This document shows positions 11,585-21,520 of a DNA stretch of 36,375 nt, in pieces. The notes under the pieces are model-generated. The model was not told where the DNA came from, did not search any database, and saw nothing but the letters and a program-made list of their open reading frames with translations. Position 1 is the first letter of the stretch, and every line of letters starts with the position of its first letter. The stretch comes from Monoplex corrugatus (lineage: Eukaryota; Mollusca; Gastropoda; Littorinimorpha; Ranellidae). The position numbers and the translations under genes were made by a program. The stretch lies in contig JAPXFY010001437.1 of assembly GCA_030674185.1 (NCBI GenBank), positions 1 through 36,375 on the forward strand. The letters are read 5' to 3'.

Positions 11585-11586
<2 letters not shown>
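10812..11586 (-). mobile_element. Block X1: 5' leader of LINE family B
   Basis: About 770 bp immediately upstream of the B1 coding region on the same strand. It has no long coding frame. Two related copies (about 14820-15830 and 19027-19800) show the same sequence in the same orientation next to family B or C material, so it is a transposon component rather than host DNA. The best reading is the 5' UTR and promoter of family B, but an independent repeat cannot be excluded. It ends near a (TA)n run. Confidence 0.65.
11511..11518 (-). promoter_or_regulatory. TATA-like element in the family B leader
   Basis: On the minus strand the sequence reads GTCTATAAAATGCC, a good match to a TATA box, about 780 bp upstream of the first ATG of B1. 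The X2 and X3 copies keep an altered form (TATAAATGCC and TATAAAAAGCC). A promoter function is inference only. Confidence 0.35.

Positions 11587-11589
<3 letters not shown>

Positions 11590-11642
<53 letters not shown>
11590..11642. repeat. (TA)n microsatellite
   Basis: About 26 uninterrupted TA dinucleotides. The equivalent site in X2 (15836-15885) is an interrupted TA run, and in X3 (about 19815-19835) it has shrunk to a few units. Confidence 0.97.
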
Positions 11643-11643
<1 letters not shown>

Positions 11644-12659
11644 GTTATGTATAAAGTAGATCTACCGTTATAAATGCACATATTTTCTACACATGTACAC
11701 AGAAACGCGTGTTTACAATCACACACAGACACACGCTGGCGTGCCCGCGCGTCCGCGCGCCCGCGTGCATAAACATGTACACACACAAAATTTGACATAA
11801 AAACGCATATATGCACTTAATGGTTAGAGTAGCCAAAGAAGACGCCATACGTCTCAGGTTGTAACACACTGTCTAACAGTGATATGTTTCTCTTCCTTCA
11901 CATCTCCCTCTCACTTCATTAGAACTGCAACAGTGGTCTGGGTACCACTAGTTTTGATGACGATAAAGTGTGGTCTTGTGTGCATCAGGCACTTACCACG
12001 TGTGAAAGAACAAATGGCAACAAAGGAGTTCTCCCTGGGAAAAATATAAATCAACTCTGATAAGTAAACACATATACAGCGTACAGCAGTGGGAGCAATT
12101 GTCGTAGACAGTAAGAAACTATAGTTGCATGAAACAGCAGTGGATGACCTCAAGTACAGTCCTGACTGTCACCTTGCAGTCTGACTGTACAGTTTTACAC
12201 AGGAGCTAATCTCGCCTGAGACATATTGTTGCCTGTGGTCTCATGTTTGCCCAGCTGTGAACGGGTACCTAACACTGTTCAGGTTTGGGTAAGCTGTAGA
12301 AACTAAGGAGAAGAGATGGACACCACTCTCATGATACTGGTCCATAGAGAAGCCGAGGACACGACCATCTCACTCTCTTACGGCCTCAGGGATTGTGGGT
12401 AACTTTGTTTTCTTGCTGTCCCATCTTCTGCACAGATCCTGTGCCAAATCGTCATCTTGGATGTCCAATACTGTTCTAAACCCAACGAAACTGAGATCAC
12501 TATGAATGCAGGGCATGAAGAGCCACAGAATCTGGGACACATTTTAACAATGCTGTGGTAATGAGAATGGGGATGGCGGTGATGATGCTATAGATTCCAT
12601 CTAGGACTGAGTGACAGGTCTGTACTCTACGCTTTCTTCTGTAGCATATTCTGCCATTC
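11643..12659. other. Upstream flank and spacer between block X1 and LINE C1
   Basis: Non-coding. Bases 11643-11890 are shared with both other array units (15886-16140 and 19836-20090). Bases 11890-12659 are shared only with unit 2 (16140-16940) and absent from unit 3, where LINE C3 joins directly at a TTCTCTTCCTTC microhomology. A GC-rich CGCG patch lies at 11745-11765. No gene was recognised. Confidence 0.7.
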
Positions 12660-14706
12660 TTCTTCCTTCTTCCTGTCCCTTAACCCTATCCAGGGTCGTG
12701 GGGGCTCCACATGGATGAACATCGCACCGTCTGTCTCCACCTCTGTCTGTCATGAGCAAGGGTCTGGGTCATGGCAAAGCTTTTTCCTGTCCATTCGTCA
12801 ATATTGTCCATCCACCTTTTTCTCTGTCTGCCTCTTTTTCTTCCTCCCTGAACTGTTCCTTGGAGTATTGTTTTTGATAGTCCGTTAGTTCTTGTCACGT
12901 GACCATACCACCGAAGTTTCCTTTTTCTTACTGTTGTCAGAAGGTTTTCATAGTTTTTGACATGCTGTGAAATTGTTCTTCGCACTTCCTCATTGGTAAT
13001 GTGGTCTTTGTATGAGATGCCAAGCACTCTTCTAAAGCATCTCATTTCTACTGCCAGGATCTTCTTTTGCAGTTCTGCTGTTAGTGTCCATGACTCGCAC
13101 GCGTAGAGAAAGATTGACAGGACCAATGCGTGCATTAGCTTCAGTTTGGAAGTGAGGGCGATGTTTTTGTCCCTCCAGATGGGCTTCAGCTTGGCTAGTG
13201 CTGCTGTTGTCTGTGCTGCTCTTGCAAGAACTTCAGTTTTCGATCCCTGTTCACTGATAATGGCTCCGAGATATTTGAACTGAGCCACGGTTTCCAGCTC
13301 ACTCCCGCTGACTGTAATCTTCTTTTCTATTGGTTTTGTGCTGTTTGTCATCAACTTTGTCTTTTCGGCACTGATCTCCATGCCATATCTGGATGATGTC
13401 TCGTCCAGGTGTTTCACCAGGTTGGCAAGTTCGTCTTCACTTCCAGCCAACCCATCGATGTCGTCGGCAAATCTCAAGTTGGTGATTGTCCTTCCTCCAA
13501 TACTGACTGAACCGTGATGGTTTTCAAGGGCATCCGTCATAATGCGCTCAAGGAAGATGTTGAACAAGGTTGGAGAGAGGAGACAGCCCTGGCGAACTCC
13601 AACTGATGTGTGAAACCAGTCCCCCACTGTGCCCTCAACAAGCACTGCGCTGCTCGCTTTTGCGTATAGCTGTGTGATGGTGTCAATAAGCTTCCTTCCC
13701 ATGTTGTACTTCCTCATGGTGGTCCACAGTGCTTCATGCCATACTCTGTCAAATGCCTTTTTGAAGTCGATAAAAACGTGGTAGATGTCCTGTTGGTGTT
13801 GGCTGTATTTTTCGCATAGGACTCTGAGATTGAATATTTGTTCTGTTGTGCTTCTACCACTGCGAAATCCCGCTTGTTCTTCAGCAATGATCTCCTCTGC
13901 CTGTGGTTTCAGTCTGTTCAAAATGACTTTCAGCATCACTTTGCTAGCATGGCTGATAAGGCTGATCGTTCTGTAATTCTGGCATAGTTGTAAATTGCCT
14001 TTCTTGGAAAGTGTGATGATTAGTGACTGGGTCCAAGGTGTCGGCCATTCTCCCGTCTGCCAGATTTTGTTGCAGATTTTCCAGAGGATGTCAGTCACTG
14101 CCTCCCCTCCATGCCTGATCAGTTCTGCTGGGATGTTGTCCACTCCAGCAGCTTTTCCATCTTTCAGCGATCGTATTGCTGTTTCGACTTCTTCGCGTAG
14201 AATAGGGTGGTCATCGTCATTTGTTGATTCCTGGCATGTAAGGACAGTTGAGTCACCCTGTGTCTGGTGGTTGTAGAGTTCAGAGCAGTATTCTGTCCAT
14301 CTATGGATGATTTCTTTATCTTCTGTCAGGCACTTTCCTTGTTTGTCTTGAATGGTACTGATCCTTGCCTTTCTCTGTGTGGTGAGTTCTTTCACCACTT
14401 TGTACGCCTTTATGCTGTTGTTCTTGTTTAGGCTGTCTTCTATTTCTGTGCATTTATTTTGTATCCATCCTTCTTTGGCCTCCCTCATGCCTTTTCTGAT
14501 TTCTTTGTTGATGTTTCTGTAGGCTAGGGCTCCGTCTGTTGTATTTTTGACTTTCTTGATTTCTCTTCTTTTGTCACACATTTCAAGGATTTCGTCTGTA
14601 ATCCAGGGTTGGGTTTTCCGGCGTTGTTTTCCTAAGAGGTCATTTGCAGTCTCTGTCATCACTGTGTTAAACTTGGTGGTCATTTCCTCCGCAGTTTCTT
14701 CTTGGA
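12660..14706 (-). mobile_element. LINE family C, copy C1 (5'-truncated, intact RT frame)
   Basis: The 3' two-thirds of a family C element. The stop codon TAG is at 12686-12688 and the element ends about 25 bp later in an AGGAAGAAGGAAG-type purine tail. The 5' boundary is abrupt, at the AAGAAGAAACTGCGG sequence near 14706, the same place where copy C2 breaks. It is almost identical to 20092-22136 (C3): I count one substitution and four single-base gaps over about 2.05 kb. Confidence 0.92.
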
Positions 14707-14815
14707 GGGTTTTTGAGTGTAGTTCTTCTTTTACGCGTGGTTCCGTCCCAAAGGTTTGGGTTTTCCGGGAAGGGGCGATGGGGGACGTTGGTCGCTGAAG
14801 CTCCCTGTCTATCAC
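12686..14815 (-). CDS. Open reading frame of LINE C reverse transcriptase, fused in frame to a family B fragment
   Basis: A 709-codon uninterrupted frame. Residues 1-36 derive from family B endonuclease (VIDRELQRP; compare DVIDRELQRLNVDIAALQET in B1); family C begins near EETAEEMTTKFN. The RT core spans about residues 225-515: GKAAGVDNIPAELI, SQNYRTISL-like CQNYRTISLIS, EEQAGFRSGRSTTEQIF, motif A FIDFKKAFDRVWH (348-360), GVRQGCLLSPTLFNI, motif C FADDID (13460-13471), and YGMEISAEKTKLM. The C-terminal part has LYACESWTLT, MRCFRRVLGISYKD, KLRWYGHVTR and GRQRKRWMDNI. The first codon is GTG, not ATG, so I do not claim a native start. All RT catalytic aspartates are present. Expressed activity is unlikely without the endonuclease, but the frame itself is intact. 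Confidence 0.85.
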   Translation of the reverse strand: MIDRELQRPTSPIAPSRKTQTFGTEPRVKEELHSKTLQEETAEEMTTKFNTVMTETANDLLGKQRRKTQPWITDEILEMCDKRREIKKVKNTTDGALAYRNINKEIRKGMREAKEGWIQNKCTEIEDSLNKNNSIKAYKVVKELTTQRKARISTIQDKQGKCLTEDKEIIHRWTEYCSELYNHQTQGDSTVLTCQESTNDDDHPILREEVETAIRSLKDGKAAGVDNIPAELIRHGGEAVTDILWKICNKIWQTGEWPTPWTQSLIITLSKKGNLQLCQNYRTISLISHASKVMLKVILNRLKPQAEEIIAEEQAGFRSGRSTTEQIFNLRVLCEKYSQHQQDIYHVFIDFKKAFDRVWHEALWTTMRKYNMGRKLIDTITQLYAKASSAVLVEGTVGDWFHTSVGVRQGCLLSPTLFNIFLERIMTDALENHHGSVSIGGRTITNLRFADDIDGLAGSEDELANLVKHLDETSSRYGMEISAEKTKLMTNSTKPIEKKITVSGSELETVAQFKYLGAIISEQGSKTEVLARAAQTTAALAKLKPIWRDKNIALTSKLKLMHALVLSIFLYACESWTLTAELQKKILAVEMRCFRRVLGISYKDHITNEEVRRTISQHVKNYENLLTTVRKRKLRWYGHVTRTNGLSKTILQGTVQGGRKRGRQRKRWMDNIDEWTGKSFAMTQTLAHDRQRWRQTVRCSSMWSPHDPG

Positions 14816-14880
14816 GTCCGTTTTTCCCCTTGGTCTTTTTAAAAAGTTTTTAAAAGGGCGCTGTCAAAACCTGGACCAAA
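14707..14880 (-). mobile_element. Family B coding fragment joined to LINE C1 (B::C junction)
   Basis: This stretch aligns with 10540-10690 of B1: both contain TCGCTGAAGCTCCCTGTC followed by TATCACGTCCG, and both contain GTGTAGTTCTTCT. Many bases differ, often by copying a neighbouring base. The junction with family C lies at about 14706-14720. It shows that C1 abuts the N-terminal part of a family B ORF on the same strand. Confidence 0.75.
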
Positions 14881-15834
14881 ATTGTCCCTTTCATTTTCCC
14901 GCTTGAAAATAGAAGAGACTGGCATTTTTTTTTTTCCTTTGTGTTTTCTGGTTTGGCCCCCGGTTTTTTACAAAAAAAGCCCTGTTTGAGTTTCCTTTTG
15001 ACATTTTTAAACTCCCCCGAACCAAAATTTGGGGCAAACAGGTTGTGGGGGGGGGTAAAACCTTATGAAATGGGACTGCCCCCGCTTGGGGAGGCGGTTG
15101 CTACCCAATGGAATGGAAGATTCCCCCCACCAAAACGAGAGTACCCTGGCACCCGGCTCTATGCCAAAAAAAACTAGGCTTAAAACCGGTATTTTGTACT
15201 CTTTCCCTTGTTGTGCGATGCTGTTGTTTTCCCGCGAAAACTGGAGTGACCCCCTTTCCGGTTGCAAAGGGGGTGGGGGAAGGGGAAAAATGGGGCCCAG
15301 CTGTTGCCCATGCAGCAGATCCCCCCCCTCTCCCCGGCCCCTAGTAGAAAACCGGGGAAAAAAACGGGGGGGCCCCGTAAAGCCTGGTAACCCCGGGGCG
15401 TGCAGGAGTTGGCCCAGGAAAAGAGGTTGTAGGGCACCCCGCGAAAAATGCCTTTAGGGACTCCGACTCCCCGATTTTTCCTCAGGGTTGATTCCCCAAG
15501 TATTTCCTAACGTGGGGTTTGGCCGCAAGGCTGCGGAGGTCTGAAATCAGAGTTTTCCTTCTCTTAGATGAGCTGTCTTCCCAGACTGATGAAGCCCCAT
15601 CTACCCAATAACACTTTTTAGGGCCAGTAACCCGCCTTCACCAATTCTCATAGCAGTAGTAGCATTCTTCCGCTGGGCTTAATATCTAAGCAACGCGAGC
15701 AGGTAGGTGCTGGACTTAGTAGTCAGGGCTATTGGAGACACGCGCCATGAGGGGGCATTTATAGACAATGGAGCTTGTCCCATTGCCACCCTCGGCTATG
15801 ACAACCTTGGAACAGACCACATATGTGCATTATG

Positions 15835-15866
<32 letters not shown>

Positions 15867-16944
15867 TATATATATATTAGATATAAGTTATGTAATTTAT
15901 AGTAGATATTCCGTTCTAAATGCACATATTTTCTACACAGGTTAACACAGAAACGCGTTTTTAAATCACACACAGACACACGCTGGCGTGGCCCGCGCGT
16001 CGCGCGCCGCGTGCGATAAACATGTACATCACACAAATTTGACTTAAAAAACGCGATATATGCAACTTAAATGGTTAGAGTAGCCAAAGAAGACGCCATA
16101 CGTCTCAGGTTGTATCACTCTGTCTAACAGTGATTGTTTCCTCTTCCTTCAAAATCTCCCTCTCACTTCATTAGTAACTGAACAGTGGTCTGGGTACCAC
16201 TAGTTTTGATGACGATAAAGTGTGGTCTTGTGTGCATAGGCACGTACCATCGTGTGAAAGATCCAAAATGGCAACAAAGGAGAGTTCTCCCTGGGAATAG
16301 TATAAATCAACTCTGATAAGATAAACACATATTACAGCGATACAGCAGTAGGGGAGCAATTTGTCGATAGACAGTAAGAAACTATAGTTGCATTGAAACT
16401 GGCAGTGGATGTAATCAAGTACAGTCCTGACTGTCACCTTGCAGTCTGATCTTAAAGTTTTACACAGGAGCTAATCTGCCTGTGTCATATTGTTGCCTGT
16501 GGTCTCATGTTTGCCCAGCTGTGACGGCGTACCTAACACTGTTCAGGTGCTTGGGTAAGCTTGTAGAAATCTAAGGAGGAAAGGAGATGGACACCACTCT
16601 CCTGATACTGGTCCATAGAGAGCCGAGGACAGACCTTCTCACTCTCTTACGGGGGGGGTCCTCATGGATTTGTGGGTAACTTTGTTTTCTTGCATGTCAT
16701 CTTCTGCACACAGATCCTGTGCCAAATAGTCATCTTGGATGTCCAATACTGTTCTAAACCCATCGAAATGAGATCTCTATGAATGCAGGGCATGAAGAGC
16801 CAACAGAATCTGGGAAACATTTTAACAATGCTGTGGTATATGAGAATGGGGGTTGGCAGGTGATGACGTGCTATAGATTCCATCTAGGACTGAGTGACAG
16901 GTCTGTAACTCTACGCTTTCTTCTGTAGCATATTCTGCCTTTTC
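14881..16944 (-). mobile_element. Block X2 plus flank and spacer, noisy second copy
   Basis: Collinear with 10690-12660: leader, Leu-Leu-Pro-Met-Gln-Gln-like string (CTGTTGCCCATGCAGCAGAT), (TA)n, CGCG patch and spacer occur in the same order. It carries very frequent 1-2 base indels and homopolymer expansions, especially at 14820-15480 (runs of G, C or A replacing mixed sequence). No intact gene. The marker AACAGGTTGTGG lies about 4.2 kb after its X1 counterpart. Confidence 0.85.
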
Positions 16945-19022
16945 TTCCTTCTTCCTGTCCCCTTAACCCCTATCCAGGTTCGTGGTGGGCTCAACATGAT
17001 GAAACATCGCACCGTCTTGTCTCCACCTCGTCTGTCATGAGCAAGGGTCTGGGATCATGGCACGCTTTTTGTCATTCGTCAATATGGTCCATCACCTTTT
17101 TCTCTGTATGCCTCTTTTCTTCCTCTCTTGAACTGTTCCTTGGAGTAATGTGTTTGATAGTCGTTAGTTCTTGTCAAGTGACCATACCACCGAAGTTTCC
17201 TTTTTCTTACTGTTGTCAGAAGGTTTTCATGTTTTTTGACTTGTGTGAAATTGTTCTTCGCACTTCCTCCATTGGTATAATGTGGTCTTTGTATGAGCTG
17301 CCAAGCACTCTTCTAAAGCATCTCATTTCTACTGCCAGGATCTTCTTTTGCAGTCTGCTGTTAGTGTCCAAGACTCGCACGCGTAGTAGAGAAAGATTGA
17401 CAGGACCACAATGCGTGCATTTGCTTCAGTTTGGAAGATGAGGGCGATGTTTTTGTCCTCCAGATGGGCTTCAGCTTGGATTAGTGCCTGCTGTTGTCTG
17501 TGCTGCTCTTGCAAGAAACTTCAGTTTTCGATCCCTGTTCACTGTAATGGCTCCGAGATATGTTGAACTGGAGCCCAACGGTTTCCAGCTCCACTCCCGC
17601 ATGACTGTAATCCTTCTTTTCTATTGGTTTTTGTGCTGTTTGTCATCAACTTTGTCCTTTTCGGCATGATCTCCATGCCATATCTGGATGATGTTCTCGT
17701 CCAGGTGTTTCACCAGGTTGGCATGTTACGTCTTCACTTCCAGCAACCCATCCGATGTCGTCGGCAAATCTCAAGTTGGTGATTGTCCTTCCTCCAATAC
17801 TGATGAAACCGTGATGGTTTTCAAGGCATCCGTCATATTGCGCTCAAGGAAGAGATGTTGAAACAAGTTGGAGAGAGGAGACAGGCCCTGGCGAACTCAA
17901 CTGATGTGTGAAACCAGTCACCCACTGTGCCATCATCTGCAATGCAGCTGACTTCGCTTTTGCGTATAGCAGTGTGATGGTGTCAATAAGCTTCCCATTT
18001 GCCCATGTTGTGCTTCCTCATGGTGGTCCACAGTGCTTCATGCTACTCTGTCAAATGCCTTTTTGAAGTCGATAAAACGTGGGTAGATGTCCTGTTGGTG
18101 TTGGCTGTAATTTTTCGCTAGGACTCTGAGTTTGAAGTATTTGTTCGTTGTGCTTCTACCACTGCGAAATCCCGCTTGTTCTTCAGCAATGATCTCCTCT
18201 GCCAGTGGTTTCAGTTCTGTTCAAAATGATTTCAGCATCACTTTGCTAGCATGCGCTGATAAGGCTGATCGTTCTGTAATTCTGGCATAGTTGTAAATTG
18301 CCTTTCTTGGAAAGTGTGATGATTAGTGACATGGGTCCAAGGTGTCGGACATTCTCCCGTCTGCCACGATTTTGTTGCAGATTTCCAGTGGATGTTTCTG
18401 TCACTGCCTCCCCCTCCATGGCCTGATCAGTTCTGCTGGGATGTTGTCCACATCAGCAGCTTTTTCCATCTTTCAGCGATCGTATTGCTGTTTCGACTTC
18501 TTCGCGTTTTAGATAGAATAGGGTGGTCATCGTCATTTGTTGATTCCTGGCATGTTAAGGACAGTTGTGTCCACTGTGTCTGGTGGTTGTAGAGTTCAGG
18601 CAGCAGTATTCTGTCCTTTCTATGGATGATTTCTTTATCTTCTGTCAGGCACTTCCTTGTTTGTCTTGATTGGTAATGATCACTTGACTTTCTCTGTTGG
18701 TGAGTTCCTTTCTCCTTTTGTACGCCTTTATGCTGTGTTCTTGTTTAGGCTGGTCTTCTATTTCTGTGCATTTTTTTGTATCCATCCTTCTTTAGGCTCC
18801 CTCATGCCTTTTCTGATTTCTTTGTTGATTGTTTCTGTAGGCCTAGGGCTCCGTCTGTTGTATTTTTGACTTTCTTGATTTTCTCTTCTTTTGTCCACAC
18901 ATTTCAAGGATTTCGTCTGTAACCAGGGTTGGGTTTTCCGGCGTTGTGTTACTAAGAGGTCATTTGCAGTCTCTGTATCACTGTGTTAACTTTGGTGTTC
19001 ATTTCCTCCGCAGTTTCTTCTT
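16945..19022 (-). pseudogene. LINE family C, copy C2 (indel-riddled)
   Basis: Collinear over its full length with C1 and C3, from the tail at about 16945 to the same 5' break at AAGAAGAAACTGCGG near 19020. Single-base insertions and deletions occur every few tens of bases, so only fragments of frame survive (for example ACESWTLTA near 17330-17390). It shares with C1 the 3' junction to the spacer (GCATATTCTGCC side), so C1 and C2 are duplicates of one insertion, not two insertions. The density and type of indels suggest uncorrected sequence rather than natural decay. Confidence 0.85.
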
Positions 19023-20091
19023 GTGAGCCAACAGGTTTTGGCGGTGGTAACCACCTTACTGACTGAGAGCTGCCCAGCTTGAGGCAGGCGGTAGCTACCC
19101 AATGGAATGCGAAGATTCCTCCCACCATCGAGAGTACCCCTGGCACCTGGCTCTATGCCAAAAAAGCCTAGGCTTAAAACCGGTATCTGCTACTCTCCGT
19201 GTTGTGTCGATGCTGTGTTACCAGCGAAGCTGGAGTGACCTCTCCGAGGTGCAGGCGGCCTGGGCAACGTGATTATGGAGGACGAGCTGTTGCCCATGCA
19301 GCAGATACCCCCTCTCCTCGCCACTTGTAGAATCCAGGGGGAAAGACGGAGGGCCTGTAAGCTTGGTAACCCGGGGCGATGCAGGAGTTGCCAGAAACGA
19401 GGTTGTTAGACAACAGCGAAAGCTGCCTAGGACTCAGGAGACTTCCAGATTTTTCCTCGGGTTGATTTCCCGAAGCTTTCCTATGAGTGGGTATGGTCGC
19501 ATGGAGTGGAGGTCTGAAATCAGAGTTTTCCTTCTCTTAGATGAGCTGTCTCCAGACTGATGAGCCCCATCTACCCAAAACATGTTTTTCAGAGCGCCAG
19601 TAATACCCGCCTTTCACTCCCTTTCCCTATCAGTTTCGTAGCATTTTCCGCCGGGCTTATTTCATAAGCCACTGCGAGCGCTGGCTAGGAGTGGTCTTAG
19701 TTGTCAGAGGCTATTGGAGAAGCGCGCCATGAGGGGCTTTTTATAGACATGGGAAGCTTGTCCCCACATTGCCTCCCTCGGCTATGACAAACTTGGAAAC
19801 CAGCATATGTGCATGTATATAAAAATATGTATAGACGGTATGTATAAAGTAGATCTACCGGTTATTAATTGCCAATATTTTCTTATAATGTACCACAGAA
19901 AACGCGTGTTTACACACCACAGACACACGCTGGCGTGCCCGCGCGGTCCGCGCGGCCCGCGTGCATAAACATGTACACACACAAAATTGACTTAAAAACG
20001 ATATATGCACCTCCTAATTGTTAGAGTAGCCAAGGAAGACGCCATACGTTCAGGTTGTGTTAACACACTGTCTAATCTGTGATATGTTTCT
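19023..20091 (-). mobile_element. Block X3 plus short flank, third copy
   Basis: Matches 10822-11890 in order and orientation with scattered indels. On its right it joins LINE C3 directly at the TTCTCTTCCTTC microhomology, lacking the ~770-bp spacer found in units 1 and 2. On its left it joins C2, with the break just upstream of the B1 first codons (10822), unlike the B::C1 junction, which retains about 280 bp more of family B. Confidence 0.85.
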
Positions 20092-21520
20092 CTTCCTTCT
20101 TCCTGTCCCTTAACCCTATCCAGGGTCGTGGGGGCTCCACATGGATGAACTCGCACCGTCTGTCTCCACCTCTGTCTGTCATGAGCAAGGGTCTGGGTCA
20201 TGGCAAAGCTTTTTCCTGTCCATTCGTCAATATTGTCCATCCACCTTTTTCTCTGTCTGCCTCTTTTTCTTCCTCCCTGAACTGTTCCTTGGAGTATTGT
20301 TTTTGATAGTCCGTTAGTTCTTGTCACGTGACCATACCACCGAAGTTTCCTTTTTCTTACTGTTGTCAGAAGGTTTTCATAGTTTTTGACATGCTGTGAA
20401 ATTGTTCTTCGCACTTCCTCATTGGTAATGTGGTCTTTGTATGAGATGCCAAGCACTCTTCTAAAGCATCTCATTTCTACTGCCAGGATCTTCTTTTGCA
20501 GTTCTGCTGTTAGTGTCCATGACTCGCACGCGTAGAGAAAGATTGACAGGACCAATGCGTGCATTAGCTTCAGTTTGGAAGTGAGGGCGATGTTTTTGTC
20601 CCTCCAGATGGGCTTCAGCTTGGCTAGTGCTGCTGTTGTCTGTGCTGCTCTTGCAAGAACTTCAGTTTTCGATCCCTGTTCACTGATAATGGCTCCGAGA
20701 TATTTGAACTGAGCCACGGTTTCCAGCTCACTCCCGCTGACTGTAATCTTCTTTTCTATTGGTTTTGTGCTGTTTGTCATCAACTTTGTCTTTTCGGCAC
20801 TGATCTCCATGCCATATCTGGATGATGTCTCGTCCAGGTGTTTCACCAGGTTGGCAAGTTCGTCTTCATTTCCAGCCAACCCATCGATGTCGTCGGCAAA
20901 TCTCAAGTTGGTGATTGTCCTTCCTCCAATACTGACTGAACCGTGATGGTTTTCAAGGGCATCCGTCATAATGCGCTCAAGGAAGATGTTGAACAAGGTT
21001 GGAGAGAGGAGACAGCCCTGGCGAACTCCAACTGATGTGTGAAACCAGTCCCCCACTGTGCCCTCAACAAGCACTGCGCTGCTCGCTTTTGCGTATAGCT
21101 GTGTGATGGTGTCAATAAGCTTCCTTCCCATGTTGTACTTCCTCATGGTGGCCACAGTGCTTCATGCCATACTCTGTCAAATGCCTTTTTGAAGTCGATA
21201 AAAACGTGGTAGATGTCCTGTTGGTGTTGGCTGTATTTTTCGCATAGGACTCTGAGATTGAATATTTGTTCTGTTGTGCTTCTACCACTGCGAAATCCCG
21301 CTTGTTCTTCAGCAATGATCTCCTCTGCCTGTGGTTTCAGTCTGTTCAAAATGACTTTCAGCATCACTTTGCTAGCATGGCTGATAAGGCTGATCGTTCT
21401 GTAATTCTGGCATAGTTGTAAATTGCCTTTCTTGGAAAGTGTGATGATTAGTGACTGGGTCCAAGGTGTCGGCCATTCTCCGTCTGCCAGATTTTGTTGC
21501 AGATTTTCCAGAGGATGTCA
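19992..21520 (-). pseudogene. LINE C3 RT core and C-terminus, separated by single-base deletions
   Basis: Continues the C3 protein in other frames: a segment at 21143-21367 (MLKVILNRLK through FIDFKKAFDRVWHEAL) and another at 19992-21155 (MRKYNMGRKL through GRQRKRWMDNIDEW). Relative to C1 there are one-base deletions near 21540, 21480, 21150 and 20150, plus one substitution (Ser to Asn just after FADDIDGLAG). The last deletion shifts the frame past the C1 stop, so it reads on into block X3. RT motifs A and C are intact. Because the lesions are all single-base deletions in otherwise near-identical DNA, they may be sequencing errors. Confidence 0.85.

Noticed and set aside
13785..14798. Plus-strand frames opposite LINE C1 and the matching ones opposite C3
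   Set aside because: They are antisense shadows of the reverse transcriptase frame.
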